A stretch of DNA of 64,000 nt from Hyphomicrobiales bacterium 4NK60-0047b (GTDB lineage: Bacteria; Pseudomonadota; Alphaproteobacteria; Rhizobiales; HXMU1428-3), in assembly GCA_040367435.1 (NCBI GenBank), contig BAABWY010000004.1:248001-312000 (forward strand). The letters are read 5' to 3'. Each line of letters starts with the position of its first letter. Within the stretch, counting starts at the first letter, position 1. A program made the translations under genes and the position numbers. This document shows positions 30,811-40,357 of the stretch, one piece after another. The notes under the pieces were generated by a model. The model saw nothing but the letters and a program-made list of their open reading frames with translations, had not been told where the DNA came from and searched no databases.

Positions 30811-30841
30811 GATAAATTTGCACCTTATGAGGTGCTTTATC
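30811..30841 (+). terminator. Hairpin with T-rich tail in the divergent promoter region
   Basis: GATAAA (30811-30816) and GCACCT (30820-30825) pair with AGGTGC (30830-30835) and TTTATC (30836-30841), followed by GTTTTAG. It sits 100 bases before the caspase-like gene with no gene transcribed into it on the plus strand. It may be an attenuator in that gene's leader. Confidence 0.5.
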
Positions 30842-30940
30842 GTTTTAGTAATTATTAAATATGTTTAATTTTCTAGCGCTTTTATTTTGAGTGTTTGGGT
30901 ATATAATCTTCTATGTCCATTTTAATTGGAGGAAAGAGAT

Positions 30941-32356
30941 ATGAATAACCGCTCGCATTTTTCAGGTTTGTTACTTTACCTTCCTCTCATACTTATTTTT
31001 ATATCAAGCGCTTCTCTTCAAGCGAAAGCAAAGCGAATTGCCCTAGTGATTGGCAATGACAATTATTCATCTGTTGCAAAGCTAGAGAAAGCTTTAAGTG
31101 ATGCTCGATCTATTGCTCGGACTTTAAGGACTGTTGGCTTCACGGTTACCCATCTAGAAAATTTGAATAACCGCTCGATGACGCGTGGCATTTATTCTGA
31201 TTTTATTTCTTCTATTAAAAAAGATGATGAAGTCTTGTTTTATTATGCAGGCCACGGTATTGAAATTCGCTCTCGTAATTATTTATTAGCAACTGATATT
31301 CCCAAAGTGAAACCTGGTAACGAACGATTTGTTACCAAAGAAGCTTTTGCAGTTGATGATATTATTGAGGCTGTCCAAGAACGCGGCTCCCGGTTGGCCA
31401 TTTTCATCTTGGATGCCTGCCGGGATAATCCTTTTCCTAAAGAAGGGACGCGCTCTATTGGGACAACACGTGGCCTTGGGCGCAGTGACCCGCCTAAGGG
31501 AACCTTTGTTATGTATTCAGCTGGTTCACGCCAAGCCGCGCTTGATCGTCTTTCTTCTTCTGATCGCAATACTAATTCTGTATATACCAGAAAACTGTTG
31601 CCTCTCATTCAAACACCTGGACTTAAATTGACTGAAATGGCGAAACGCCTACGAGGAGAAGTTGAAGAGCTAGCTAGTAAAGTTAATCACGATCAATATC
31701 CTGCTTATTATGATCAGATGAAGGGTGAATTTTATTTTACTCCCTCTTCAGGCTCTCAGAAGAAAATTAGTTCGACCGAAAAAGTAGACAAGTCGAAATC
31801 TAAAGTTTCTGCTCTTGAAAAACGCCTTAAAGATTTAGAGGCACAACTACAAAAAGAGAAAAGTAATACGAAAACTACATCTGAGAAAATTACTGAGAAG
31901 AAAGAAGCCCCCCCTAAAACAAAAACAGCTTTGCTTACAGCTTCGAAACAAGTTGTTTCTCCATCAAGTAAACGTTCGCTCAATGTCGCTGAGCATGTTG
32001 AGTTTCTTGATGCTGTTTTTACTCATATTGGTGTCAGGAAGTTAGCGTCTCATCGATATGAAATGAGAAGTTGTTCTGGCTGCGTGCCTGTTCTCATTTA
32101 CTGTACAAAACCATTTCATCTGCTACGTAAAACATCAAAAGTGAGAGTGGCTGCCAACAAAGCCTCAATGAAGTATCTGAAAAAATTCAAGCATGTTCGC
32201 CCAGTCATACTCGCATCAGCGGAAGTGGTATCAGCTCTTAAAACTGGAATTATTTCATGCAAGGCAACTGGTGGCGGTAAGCCTAAATTCTCTCTCAATG
32301 GCCCAATGCCAGCTGGTTGGGAAAATAAAGGATTGCCTAAGTCGAAATTAAAGTAG
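30941..32356 (+). CDS. Exported caspase-like (peptidase C14/metacaspase) protein
   Basis: 471 residues. A signal peptide (about 1-29) precedes a caspase-fold domain: RIALVIGNDNY strand, catalytic His105 in YYAGHGIEI and Cys160 in FILDACRDNPF. Both dyad residues are intact, so protease activity is plausible. A coiled, lysine-rich stretch (about 280-340) links to a C-terminal domain with Cys-x2-Cys (SCSGC) and no family I can name. The ATG follows GGAGGAAAGAGAT; a TTG five codons earlier is inside the ribosome site. Rhizobial genomes often carry several such periplasmic proteins; targets are unknown. Confidence 0.88.
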   Translation: MNNRSHFSGLLLYLPLILIFISSASLQAKAKRIALVIGNDNYSSVAKLEKALSDARSIARTLRTVGFTVTHLENLNNRSMTRGIYSDFISSIKKDDEVLFYYAGHGIEIRSRNYLLATDIPKVKPGNERFVTKEAFAVDDIIEAVQERGSRLAIFILDACRDNPFPKEGTRSIGTTRGLGRSDPPKGTFVMYSAGSRQAALDRLSSSDRNTNSVYTRKLLPLIQTPGLKLTEMAKRLRGEVEELASKVNHDQYPAYYDQMKGEFYFTPSSGSQKKISSTEKVDKSKSKVSALEKRLKDLEAQLQKEKSNTKTTSEKITEKKEAPPKTKTALLTASKQVVSPSSKRSLNVAEHVEFLDAVFTHIGVRKLASHRYEMRSCSGCVPVLIYCTKPFHLLRKTSKVRVAANKASMKYLKKFKHVRPVILASAEVVSALKTGIISCKATGGGKPKFSLNGPMPAGWENKGLPKSKLK

Positions 32357-32371
32357 TTTGTTAAGAGAATA

Positions 32372-32405
32372 AAAAAACAGTGGGAGAGTTTTATCTCTCC
32401 TCTTT
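32372..32405. terminator. Bidirectional intrinsic terminator
   Basis: GGGAGAG and CTCTCC pair around TTTTAT, followed on the plus strand by TCTTTTT and on the minus strand by TTTTTT. It ends the caspase-like gene, and it overlaps the last codon and stop of the converging small gene. Confidence 0.75.
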
Positions 32406-32753
32406 TTCGTCAGAGGCATGAACTTTTTTACTCATAGGGCCGTAGATCAGATTTAGATATTTAAAACTTTTAGGCTTTGTCATGATTTTACAACTCACAT
32501 CAACATCGCGGATAGGGCAAAGCACGATTAGGCCATCAGGGTAAAATGTCTTATCACCGCATTTCACATTAAATTTGAGACCGTTGTCTTTTGTGATTTC
32601 GCGACTTAAACTTTGTAATTTACAATTTGTTTTATAGTTCAACAGAACTTTGATTGATCCATCCTTGATGTCAGGATTAGCCTTTGCTGTTTTTACACCT
32701 GATAGAGCTAAAATAAGTGTGAGGGATGTTAAAAAAAAGTATGCGTATTTCAT
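32391..32753 (-). CDS. Small secreted hypothetical protein
   Basis: 120 residues with a clear signal peptide (MKYAYFFLTSLTLILALSG, cleavage near KAN-PD). The mature part has four cysteines (CKLQSL, VKCGDK, LCPIRD, SCKIMT) that could form two disulfides, and a charged C-terminus. I do not recognise a family. It converges on the caspase-like gene. The start lies just inside a run of A bases, and no strong ribosome site is seen. Confidence 0.65.
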   Translation of the reverse strand: MKYAYFFLTSLTLILALSGVKTAKANPDIKDGSIKVLLNYKTNCKLQSLSREITKDNGLKFNVKCGDKTFYPDGLIVLCPIRDVDVSCKIMTKPKSFKYLNLIYGPMSKKVHASDEKEER

Positions 32754-32900
32754 TCCTACTTCCTATTCTTTCCTCTTCAGGATGATTATCTATGATAACT
32801 GGTTTTTAGAAAATTGTAGGTTATTAATTAGTAAGTGATTGGCTAGATAAAGAAAAACCAGCGGGAGAGTATGTTCACTCTCAAACCGCTGGCTTTATAA

Positions 32901-32976
32901 TGGTGGGCGATGACAGGCTCGAACTGCCGACCCTCTCGGTGTAAACGAGATGCTCTCCCAACTGAGCTAATCGCCC
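32901..32976 (-). tRNA. tRNA-Val (TAC)
   Basis: 76-nt tRNA with encoded CCA. Acceptor GGGCGAT pairs with ATCGCCC, D-arm GCTC/GAGC, anticodon stem TCTCG/CGAGA with loop TTTACAC (anticodon TAC), T-arm GGCAG/CTGTC. Confidence 0.96.
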
Positions 32977-33122
32977 GAAACTTTTTCTCAATTCCATTCA
33001 CTAATTGTGAGGTCTGAGATGGGACAGGTTTTTAGATATTAATCTCTAAAACCATGTTTCGAAGAGACCCTTGTAAAAGAGCTTTTAGATAAAATCAAGC
33101 ATAGAATTTAAAGAAATTACAT

Positions 33123-33180
33123 AAAAGTCCCATTTATTTTATTTAGTCTATTTTTAACCTAAATTATAAATGGAACTTTT
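33123..33180 (-). terminator. Probable terminator of lon
   Basis: AAAAGTCCCATTTAT (33123-33137) pairs with ATAAATGGAACTTTT (33166-33180) with one mismatch, and an inner TTTAG/CTAAA stem lies in the loop. It starts 18 bases after the lon stop. The tail is only moderately T-rich. Confidence 0.55.
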
Positions 33181-33197
33181 ATGGTATAGCTCTCACT

Positions 33198-35624
33198 TTA
33201 ATGTGCTGTCAAATTGCTCGCAGCTTCTTCTTTTTTCTTCAAAGCGGCTGCATCTTCAGCTTCTTCATCCCAAATGATTGGTTTTGGCTTTTTTACCAAA
33301 GCTAGTTCAATCACTTCTTCCATGCGAGAGACTGGGATGATCTCCAGGCCATTTTTCACATTATCAGGAATATCTGCCAAGTCTTTGGCATTTTCTTCCG
33401 GAATGATCACGCGTTTGATGCCACCACGAAGGGCTGCCAAGAGCTTTTCTTTTAGGCCACCGATTGGCAAGACGCGGCCACGCAATGTGATCTCACCGGT
33501 CATGGCAACATCTTTTTTAATCGGTATGCCTGTCATGATTGAAATGATTGCTGTAATCATTGCAACACCAGCTGATGGACCATCTTTAGGAGTTGCTCCT
33601 TCAGGTACGTGCACGTGAATGTCTTTACGCTCAAACAATGGTGGCTCAATGCCAAAATCAACTGAACGAGACCGCACATAAGCACTGGCCGCTTGGATTG
33701 ATTCTTTCATAACATCACGTAAGTTACCTGTAACTGACATCTTGCCTTTACCAGGCATCATCACGCCTTCAACGGTCAAGAGTTCACCGCCAACTTCAGT
33801 CCAAGCCAAGCCGGTGACAACACCAACCATGTCTTCGCCTTCAGTTTCACCAAAGCGGTATTTTGAAACGCCAAGATAATCATTTAGATTTTCATCGGTG
33901 ACATTCACAGTTGTCACGTCATCTTTCGTCATGATTTCTTTCACAGCTTTACGTGCCAGGTTAGAGATCTCGCGTTCCAAGTTACGAACACCGGCTTCAC
34001 GGGTGTAGCTGCGGATCACCAACTGCAGACCTTTGTCATCGATGTTCCATTCACTTTCTTCCAAACCATGGGCAGCCATTGATGCTGGAATTAGGTGACG
34101 TCTTGCGATTTCGACTTTCTCATCTTCCGTGTAACCAGCTAGACGAATGATTTCCATACGGTCCATTAAGGCTGGTGGTATGTTCAATGAGTTTGCTGTA
34201 GTTACGAACATGACGTTTGATAGGTCATAATCCACTTCAAGATAGTGATCACCAAAGGTGCCATTTTGTTCTGGATCTAGTACTTCAAGTAGTGCTGAAG
34301 CTGGATCGCCTCTGAAGTCCTGTCCCATTTTATCAATCTCATCGAGAAGGAATAATGGATTGGTTTTCTTTGCTTTTTTCATAGACTGGATAACTTTACC
34401 TGGCATTGAGCCGATGTAAGTTCTTCTGTGTCCACGAATTTCAGCTTCATCACGCACGCCGCCAAGGGACATACGAACAAACTCGCGTCCGGTTGCTTTG
34501 GCGATTGATTTACCTAAAGATGTTTTACCAACACCTGGAGGGCCAACGAGACAAAGGATCGGACCTTTTAATTTATTTGTGCGTTGTTGCACGGCTAAAT
34601 ATTCAAGGATGCGTTCTTTGACTTTCTCAAGACCGTAATGCTCTTCATCAAGCACATTTTGGGCTTCATCCAGATCACGTTTTATACGTCCCTTTGTGCC
34701 CCATGGGATTGAAAGCAACCATTCAAGATAGTTACGAACAACTGTAGCTTCAGCTGACATTGGGCTCATTTGGCGCAATTTTTTAATTTCAGCCAGAGCT
34801 TTTTCACGCGCTTCTTTTGAAAGCTTGGTTTCTTCAATTTTATCTTCAAATTCGCTGATGTCATCACGCTCGTCTGAATCACCCAGCTCTTTTTGAATGG
34901 CTTTCATTTGCTCATTCAAATAATATTCGCGCTGCGTTTTTTCCATCTGACGTTTAACACGAGAGCGAATTTTCTTCTCAACTTGTAAAACTGAAATTTC
35001 ACTTTCCATGAATGTGAATACGCGCTCCAAGCGATCAGAGACGGACGTTACTTCAAGGATTTCTTGCTTTTCAGAAATTTTAACTGCCAAATGTGAGGCG
35101 ATGGTATCTGCCAGTTTTGAGTAATCATCAATTTGATTAACTGAGCCAATAACTTCAGGTGAAATCTTTTTGTTTAATTTCACATAGCTTTCAAATTGAG
35201 TGATCGCAGAGCGAGCAAGTGCTTCAATTTCGTCGCTTTCTTCTGTGCCTTCATCAATTGTTTCAATTTCAGCTTCGAAATAATCATCATTTTCAACATA
35301 GTCTTTGACGATTGCACGACTGCTACCTTCGACCAGCACTTTAACTGTGCCATCCGGTAATTTTAGGAGCTGTAGAACAGTTGCTAATGTGCCTGTTGTG
35401 TAAATTTGGTCTGTTTCAGGATCATCATCACTGGCATTCTTTTGCGCTACTAACAAGATTTGCTTGTCAGTTCTCATTACTTCTTCAAGTGCATTGATTG
35501 ATTTTTCCCGGCCAACAAAAAGTGGCACGATCATATAGGGAAAGACAACGATGTCACGAAGTGGCAGAACTGGATATACTCCATCTTGCGCTTCTTCTTG
35601 TGTGTTTTCTGTTTCATCTGTCAT
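33198..35624 (-). CDS. lon: ATP-dependent protease Lon
   Basis: Soluble AAA+ serine protease that degrades misfolded and regulatory proteins; 808 residues, normal length. Order: N-terminal substrate domain (YPVLPLRDIVVFPYMIVPLFVGR), coiled middle, Walker A GPPGVGKTS near 358, Walker B FLLDEID, sensor regions, then the protease domain with catalytic serine in PKDGPSAGVAM and the lysine in GGLKEKLLAA. Two small GCCC/GGGC hairpins precede it in the leader. Its neighbours clpX, clpP and tig form the usual chromosomal proteostasis block, though each gene has its own terminator. Confidence 0.97.
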   Translation of the reverse strand: MTDETENTQEEAQDGVYPVLPLRDIVVFPYMIVPLFVGREKSINALEEVMRTDKQILLVAQKNASDDDPETDQIYTTGTLATVLQLLKLPDGTVKVLVEGSSRAIVKDYVENDDYFEAEIETIDEGTEESDEIEALARSAITQFESYVKLNKKISPEVIGSVNQIDDYSKLADTIASHLAVKISEKQEILEVTSVSDRLERVFTFMESEISVLQVEKKIRSRVKRQMEKTQREYYLNEQMKAIQKELGDSDERDDISEFEDKIEETKLSKEAREKALAEIKKLRQMSPMSAEATVVRNYLEWLLSIPWGTKGRIKRDLDEAQNVLDEEHYGLEKVKERILEYLAVQQRTNKLKGPILCLVGPPGVGKTSLGKSIAKATGREFVRMSLGGVRDEAEIRGHRRTYIGSMPGKVIQSMKKAKKTNPLFLLDEIDKMGQDFRGDPASALLEVLDPEQNGTFGDHYLEVDYDLSNVMFVTTANSLNIPPALMDRMEIIRLAGYTEDEKVEIARRHLIPASMAAHGLEESEWNIDDKGLQLVIRSYTREAGVRNLEREISNLARKAVKEIMTKDDVTTVNVTDENLNDYLGVSKYRFGETEGEDMVGVVTGLAWTEVGGELLTVEGVMMPGKGKMSVTGNLRDVMKESIQAASAYVRSRSVDFGIEPPLFERKDIHVHVPEGATPKDGPSAGVAMITAIISIMTGIPIKKDVAMTGEITLRGRVLPIGGLKEKLLAALRGGIKRVIIPEENAKDLADIPDNVKNGLEIIPVSRMEEVIELALVKKPKPIIWDEEAEDAAALKKKEEAASNLTAH

Positions 35625-36074
35625 GATAAAATCTCGGCCTTTCCGTATGCCCTATTGGGCGGCATTATGAGCCCCATTTGGGCAAATTCTTAAAACATTG
35701 CAGGCGAAGTACTGCATTGTTATCCATACAGTATACACCAACCTTATAATATATGGTTGGTCTTCATTTCTAATCAAGCTTATTCATTAAAATAGTGCGG
35801 TATTGACGCTCTAAATTGACACTATGGTGCTGTTTTAAACAGTTTTCCGCTTTGATTAGATCGTAACTAATCTCATTCTTTCAAGACTACATGATTCATT
35901 CCAAAGCCATGTGTTCTTAAATGGGCGATTTTATAAAAATGGGGCATTTCCCCAATAAATCAAGGTAAGTTGTCTTTTTGAGCTTAATTTTTAGGATTTT
36001 CAGTAAGGTGATGAATGTATTTCATTCCTTTTAGGCTGAATGAATTGCGCCTTGTTATACGCTTTATTGGTCTT
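35625..36074 (-). promoter_or_regulatory. Leader and promoter region of lon
   Basis: About 450 bases. Minus-strand leader hairpins GCCC-AATA-GGGC (complement near 35650) and GCCC-AAAT-GGGC (near 35675) lie within 60 bases of the ATG. Further upstream is an inverted repeat, ACCAACC 35737-35743 with GGTTGGT 35755-35761, separated by AT-only sequence resembling an extended -10. The rest holds no gene. A heat-shock sigma-32 promoter is expected for lon but I cannot assign one. Confidence 0.4.
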
Positions 36075-36118
36075 TGAAAACAAATAAAGGGCAAAGTTAC
36101 ATTGCAACTTCGCCCTTT
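36075..36118 (-). terminator. Intrinsic terminator of clpX
   Basis: AAAGGGC-x-AAGTT pairs with AACTT-x-GCCCTTT (36086-36118), followed on the minus strand by ATTTGTTTTC. It begins about 30 bases after the clpX stop. Confidence 0.8.
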
Positions 36119-36148
36119 AATTCTAGTTATTATAGTTTTCAGCTCAAT

Positions 36149-37414
36149 CTATGCGCTTGTTGGCGCTTCGTCTGCTGCTGCGGTTCTTTCCGCATAGATT
36201 TTTAATGGTTTTGCCTGTCCATCTACAACTTCTGGACTGATAACGATTTCTTCTACGCCATCAAGTTCAGGCAATTCGAACATTGTCTCTAGAAGGATAC
36301 CTTCCATGATTGAGCGAAGGCCACGAGCACCGGTTTTGCGCTCAATTGCTTTACGAGCAATGCCTGACAATGCTTCATCTGAGAATGTTAGTTGTAGGTC
36401 TTCCATTTCAAAGAGACGTTGATATTGCTTCACCAGAGCATTTTTCGGCTCTGTCAGAATTTTAACAAGCGCTGGCTCATCAAGATCTTCCAATGTAGCA
36501 AGAACTGGTACACGACCAATAAATTCAGGGATCAAGCCAAAACGAAGTAGATCTTCTGGCTCAACCGCTTTCAGCAACTCACCTGTTTTGCGCTCATCTT
36601 CTGATTCAACGCTAGCACCAAAACCAATTGAGGTTGAGCGACCACGGTCGGCAATGATTTTCTCTAGGCCTGCAAATGCGCCACCACAGATAAATAGGAT
36701 GTTCGTTGTATCAACTTGCAGGAATTCTTGTTGAGGGTGCTTGCGTCCTCCTTGAGGAGGAACACTTGCAACAGTGCCTTCCATGATTTTCAACAGTGCC
36801 TGCTGCACACCTTCGCCAGAGACGTCACGTGTGATTGATGGATTGTCTGCTTTACGGCTGATTTTATCAACTTCGTCAATATAGACGATACCGCGCTGAG
36901 CGCGTTCTACATTGTAATCTGCTGCTTGAAGAAGTTTGAGAATGATGTTTTCAACATCCTCACCGACATAACCAGCTTCTGTTAATGTTGTTGCATCTGC
37001 CATTGTAAATGGAACATCAAGGATGCGCGCTAACGTTTGCGCCAGGAGCGTTTTACCACAGCCTGTTGGGCCAATAAGCAAAATGTTTGATTTTGCGAGC
37101 TCAACATCACCATTTTTTTGTCCATGATTTAAACGTTTGTAATGATTGTGTACGGCAACTGATAAAACTCGTTTTGCATGGGGTTGGCCGATGACATAAT
37201 CATTTAGCACATTGCAAATTTCTTGAGGTGTTGGCACGCCATCATTAGACTTCACAAGAGAAGTTTTGTTTTCCTCTCGGATTATGTCCATACATAACTC
37301 GACACACTCATCACAAATGAACACAGTTGGGCCTGCAATCAGCTTTCTAACTTCGTGCTGACTCTTGCCACAAAAGGAACAATAGAGAGTATTTTTCGAT
37401 TCACTTGAGCTCAT
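36149..37414 (-). CDS. clpX: ATP-dependent Clp protease ATP-binding subunit ClpX
   Basis: AAA+ unfoldase that feeds substrates to ClpP; 421 residues, normal length. The N-terminal zinc-binding domain has CSFCGKS and CDECVELC. Walker A is GPTGCGKT, Walker [10 protein letters not shown], and the pore loop region GYVGEDVE and the ClpP-contact IGF loop (SIGFGAS) are present. AGGTTAAAGC precedes the ATG. It lies downstream of clpP but is separated from it by a strong terminator and 502 bases, so it has its own promoter. Confidence 0.97.
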   Translation of the reverse strand: MSSSESKNTLYCSFCGKSQHEVRKLIAGPTVFICDECVELCMDIIREENKTSLVKSNDGVPTPQEICNVLNDYVIGQPHAKRVLSVAVHNHYKRLNHGQKNGDVELAKSNILLIGPTGCGKTLLAQTLARILDVPFTMADATTLTEAGYVGEDVENIILKLLQAADYNVERAQRGIVYIDEVDKISRKADNPSITRDVSGEGVQQALLKIMEGTVASVPPQGGRKHPQQEFLQVDTTNILFICGGAFAGLEKIIADRGRSTSIGFGASVESEDERKTGELLKAVEPEDLLRFGLIPEFIGRVPVLATLEDLDEPALVKILTEPKNALVKQYQRLFEMEDLQLTFSDEALSGIARKAIERKTGARGLRSIMEGILLETMFELPELDGVEEIVISPEVVDGQAKPLKIYAERTAAADEAPTSA

Positions 37415-37810
37415 GCTTTAACCTGTTTTCTAATTAGACTTGTCTATGACTATAAAAGTAAAGTCTATCCAAAGCCTTAAACTAATTTTTATTGTTCTTA
37501 TAAATTCATATTCAACTTTGGCCCTTTAAAGGCAGTTTGCCAGAATATAAGAACAGAATCTAATTTAAACGTCCATAGTTGATGTATCAATATCTAACAT
37601 GTGTAGAACGTATCACTGTATCTAAGCAATTTGCATGCTAGAGGGGCTACTCTTGCCGAAATTACCTGATTCATCTCTATTTTAGAGGTCAGAAGATCAA
37701 TTTTTCATTAATAAACTTTTATTTACTCTCAACTAAAAGCTTAGTTTTTCATCTGTTTAGTGAAGGTTTTTACATTTTCTTGTTTCTGTTTGAGATTTTT
37801 TTATGCGCAC
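37415..37810 (-). promoter_or_regulatory. Upstream region of clpX
   Basis: About 400 bases of AT-rich sequence between clpX and the clpP terminator. It must contain the clpX promoter. I see no open frame or strong palindrome and cannot place -35/-10 elements reliably. Confidence 0.4.
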
Positions 37811-37855
37811 AATAAAAAACCCCGATTTTCTACTGTGTAGAAAGAATCGGGGTTT
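37811..37855 (-). terminator. Strong intrinsic terminator of clpP
   Basis: AAACCCCGATT (37817-37827) pairs perfectly with AATCGGGGTTT (37845-37855). Read on the minus strand it ends in TTTTTTATTG. It uncouples clpP from clpX. Confidence 0.9.
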
Positions 37856-37916
37856 CTATAATCTTGTTTTTAATTGAAACAGGAAACTTTCAAAGTATCC
37901 AGATTCATGACTTTAA

Positions 37917-38570
37917 TTAGTCGTTTTTGCTCTCTGAACCTGCCGCATCATCATCAGATACTTCGCGTTTTTCGATAACTTCGTCGATCAGACCAAAGGT
38001 TTTTGATTCTTCAGCTGTTAAGAACGTATCGCGCTCAAGAGCTTCTTCGATTTTTTCTAACTTTTGAGACGTGTGCTTCACATAAACTTTGTTTAAGCGA
38101 TCTCTTAGATCTAAGATTTCACGTGCATGACGCTCAATGTCACTAGCCTGACCTTGAAAGCCACCTGATGGCTGGTGAACCATAATTCGAGCATTCGGCA
38201 GAGCGTAACGCATACCAGGTTCACCGGCAGCTAAAAGCAATGACCCCATGCTTGCAGCTTGACCAATACATAGGGTTGCTACAGGTGGGCGAATGAATTG
38301 CATTGTATCGTAAATCGCCATTCCTGATGTCACAACACCGCCTGGTGAGTTGATATACATTGAAATTTCTTTTTTAGGATTTTCAGCTTCAAGGAATAAA
38401 AGCTGAGCTGTTATCAATGAAGCCATGTGATCTTCTACCTGGCCTGTTACAAAGATAATTCTCTCTTTTAACAAGCGTGAGTAGATATCATAAGAACGTT
38501 CGCCACGGTTTGTTTGCTCAACAACCATAGGAACAAGTGTGTTCATCACGGTATTTATTTCATTAACCAT
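37917..38570 (-). CDS. clpP: ATP-dependent Clp protease proteolytic subunit ClpP
   Basis: Serine protease ring subunit used with ClpX. The ATG at 38568-38570 is chosen because AGGAG lies eight bases before it, giving 217 residues; a start 14 codons earlier lacks this. Catalytic serine is in [10 protein letters not shown], histidine in MVHQPSGG, and the aspartate follows in the [10 protein letters not shown] region. The N-terminal propeptide matches [23 protein letters not shown]-type alphaproteobacterial ClpP. Confidence 0.96.
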   Translation of the reverse strand: MVNEINTVMNTLVPMVVEQTNRGERSYDIYSRLLKERIIFVTGQVEDHMASLITAQLLFLEAENPKKEISMYINSPGGVVTSGMAIYDTMQFIRPPVATLCIGQAASMGSLLLAAGEPGMRYALPNARIMVHQPSGGFQGQASDIERHAREILDLRDRLNKVYVKHTSQKLEKIEEALERDTFLTAEESKTFGLIDEVIEKREVSDDDAAGSESKND

Positions 38571-38685
38571 GGAAGGCTCCTGTATTTTTATAACTAGCGA
38601 TAAAATTTGCAAAGATTAGGCTAACTTATCTTTGTTCATCTATGTAGGCTATATAGAAATGAAGTTAATTAACGTCTAATCATTT

Positions 38686-38733
38686 GAAACTAAAACGTTT
38701 CAACTCACAAAAGATAAGCTTCATGAGTTGAAA
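38686..38733 (-). terminator. Intrinsic terminator of tig
   Basis: A perfect 10-bp stem, TTTCAACTCA 38698-38707 with TGAGTTGAAA 38724-38733, followed on the minus strand by CGTTTTAGTTT. It lies 14 bases after the tig stop. Confidence 0.75.
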
Positions 38734-38746
38734 TTAAGGCAAAGCG

Positions 38747-40111
38747 TTATTCTTTTGCTTCGCTTTCGTTTTCTTCTTCATCAAATTTTGTTAACTCATC
38801 AATTGATACTTTTTTCTCACTGACACTTGCCAGTTCTAAAATGAAATCAACGACTTTTTCTTCAAACAGAGGAGCTCTTAGCTCAGCAAGAGCTTGAGGG
38901 TTTTGTTGATAGAAGGTTAGTACTTGACGTTCTTGGCCAGGGAACTGACTTGCTTTATTGATCAAAGCTTGCTGGACTTCTTCATCGGAAATTTTAAGCT
39001 CGTTTTTGCTGCCAATTTCAGAAACAACTAGACCTAAACGAACGCGGCGCTCTGCAATACCTTGATATTTCGTGCGTTCCTCTTCCTCAGTCGTACCTTC
39101 ATCTTCGAAAGATTTGTTTTTCTGAGCCATTTCACTGGTTAGCTGCCCCCAGATAGCGTCAAACTCAGATGTAACCAATTTTTCAGGCAATTCGAATTGA
39201 TAGCTTTCTTCTAATTTGTCGAGCAATTCTCTTTTTAAACGGTTTTTGCTAACGGTATCTAGTTCTTCTTGAAGTTTCTCTTTTACAGCTTCCTTGAGCT
39301 TTTCAACGTTTTCAAGGCCCATAGACGTTGCAAATTCGTCATTTAGCTCAGGTGTTTTTGGCTCGGCTACTTCTTTTACTTTAACTTCAAAGATAGCTTC
39401 TTTGCCTGCAAGTGTATCGACCTGATATTCTTCTGGGAATGTTGTGGTGACATCTTTTTCGTCGCCAGCTTTTGATCCCATCAGACCTTCTTCAAAGCCT
39501 GGAATAAATTGACCTTGACCCAAGATTACTGGTGTATCTTCTGCTGTTCCACCTTCGAAAGCTTCACCGTCAATACGCCCAAGAAAATCAATTGTTACAC
39601 GGTCTTTGTCTTGTGCTTCGCGCTCTACAGCTGCGTAATCAACACGGCCTTCTAAAACTTGGTCAATCCCCCGCTGATGTTCTTTTTCATCAACTTCAGC
39701 TACAAGTTTTTCAAATTTATATGAGCTCATATCTTCAAGCTCAATTTCAGGTAAAATTTCAAAAGCCATGGTGTAAGCCAGGTCAGCTTTGCCATCCATG
39801 ATTTGATCAATTTCTTCTTTATCTTCAGTGAGCTTGATTTCAGGCTCAAAAGCGGGGCGTTCATCACGTTCTGTTAAAGCATTTTTGCTTGTTTCAGTTA
39901 CTGTTTCTTGCAGCACTTCAGCCATAACTGAGCGACCATACATTTTACGTAAGTGAGTTACAGGGACTTTACCTGGACGAAACCCTTTGATTTGCACTTT
40001 GTCTTTTAGATCGACAAGCCGTGCTTCTAGTTTGTTATCCAATTCTTCAGCGCCGATTACAACTTTTAGCTCTCGCTTTAAACCGCTATTTGTTGTTTCT
40101 GTAATTTGCAT
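38747..40111 (-). CDS. tig: Trigger factor (ribosome-associated chaperone)
   Basis: Peptidyl-prolyl isomerase and chaperone at the ribosome exit tunnel; 454 residues. The ribosome-binding tail motif is KGFRPGKVPVTHLRKMYG near residue 42, the FKBP-like domain (DRVTIDFLGRIDGEAFEGG...GQGQFIPGFEEGLMG) follows at about 165-250, and the C-terminal chaperone arms are helical with an acidic end. AGGCAGC precedes the ATG. It is transcribed toward clpP as in most proteobacteria. Confidence 0.96.
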   Translation of the reverse strand: MQITETTNSGLKRELKVVIGAEELDNKLEARLVDLKDKVQIKGFRPGKVPVTHLRKMYGRSVMAEVLQETVTETSKNALTERDERPAFEPEIKLTEDKEEIDQIMDGKADLAYTMAFEILPEIELEDMSSYKFEKLVAEVDEKEHQRGIDQVLEGRVDYAAVEREAQDKDRVTIDFLGRIDGEAFEGGTAEDTPVILGQGQFIPGFEEGLMGSKAGDEKDVTTTFPEEYQVDTLAGKEAIFEVKVKEVAEPKTPELNDEFATSMGLENVEKLKEAVKEKLQEELDTVSKNRLKRELLDKLEESYQFELPEKLVTSEFDAIWGQLTSEMAQKNKSFEDEGTTEEEERTKYQGIAERRVRLGLVVSEIGSKNELKISDEEVQQALINKASQFPGQERQVLTFYQQNPQALAELRAPLFEEKVVDFILELASVSEKKVSIDELTKFDEEENESEAKE

Positions 40112-40272
40112 GCTGCCTGTTTACCCACTTGTTTATTGCTGTTTTATGCTGAGGCTCTCAATTGCTCGCGCCAAGAAAGGGGCGCCGATTAATGGGGCCT
40201 TTATATATAATCACTCATCAATGCTAGATGAGCAGTCCCACACTTCATATTTAGAGGAGACATTTAATTGAA

Positions 40273-40357
<85 letters not shown>

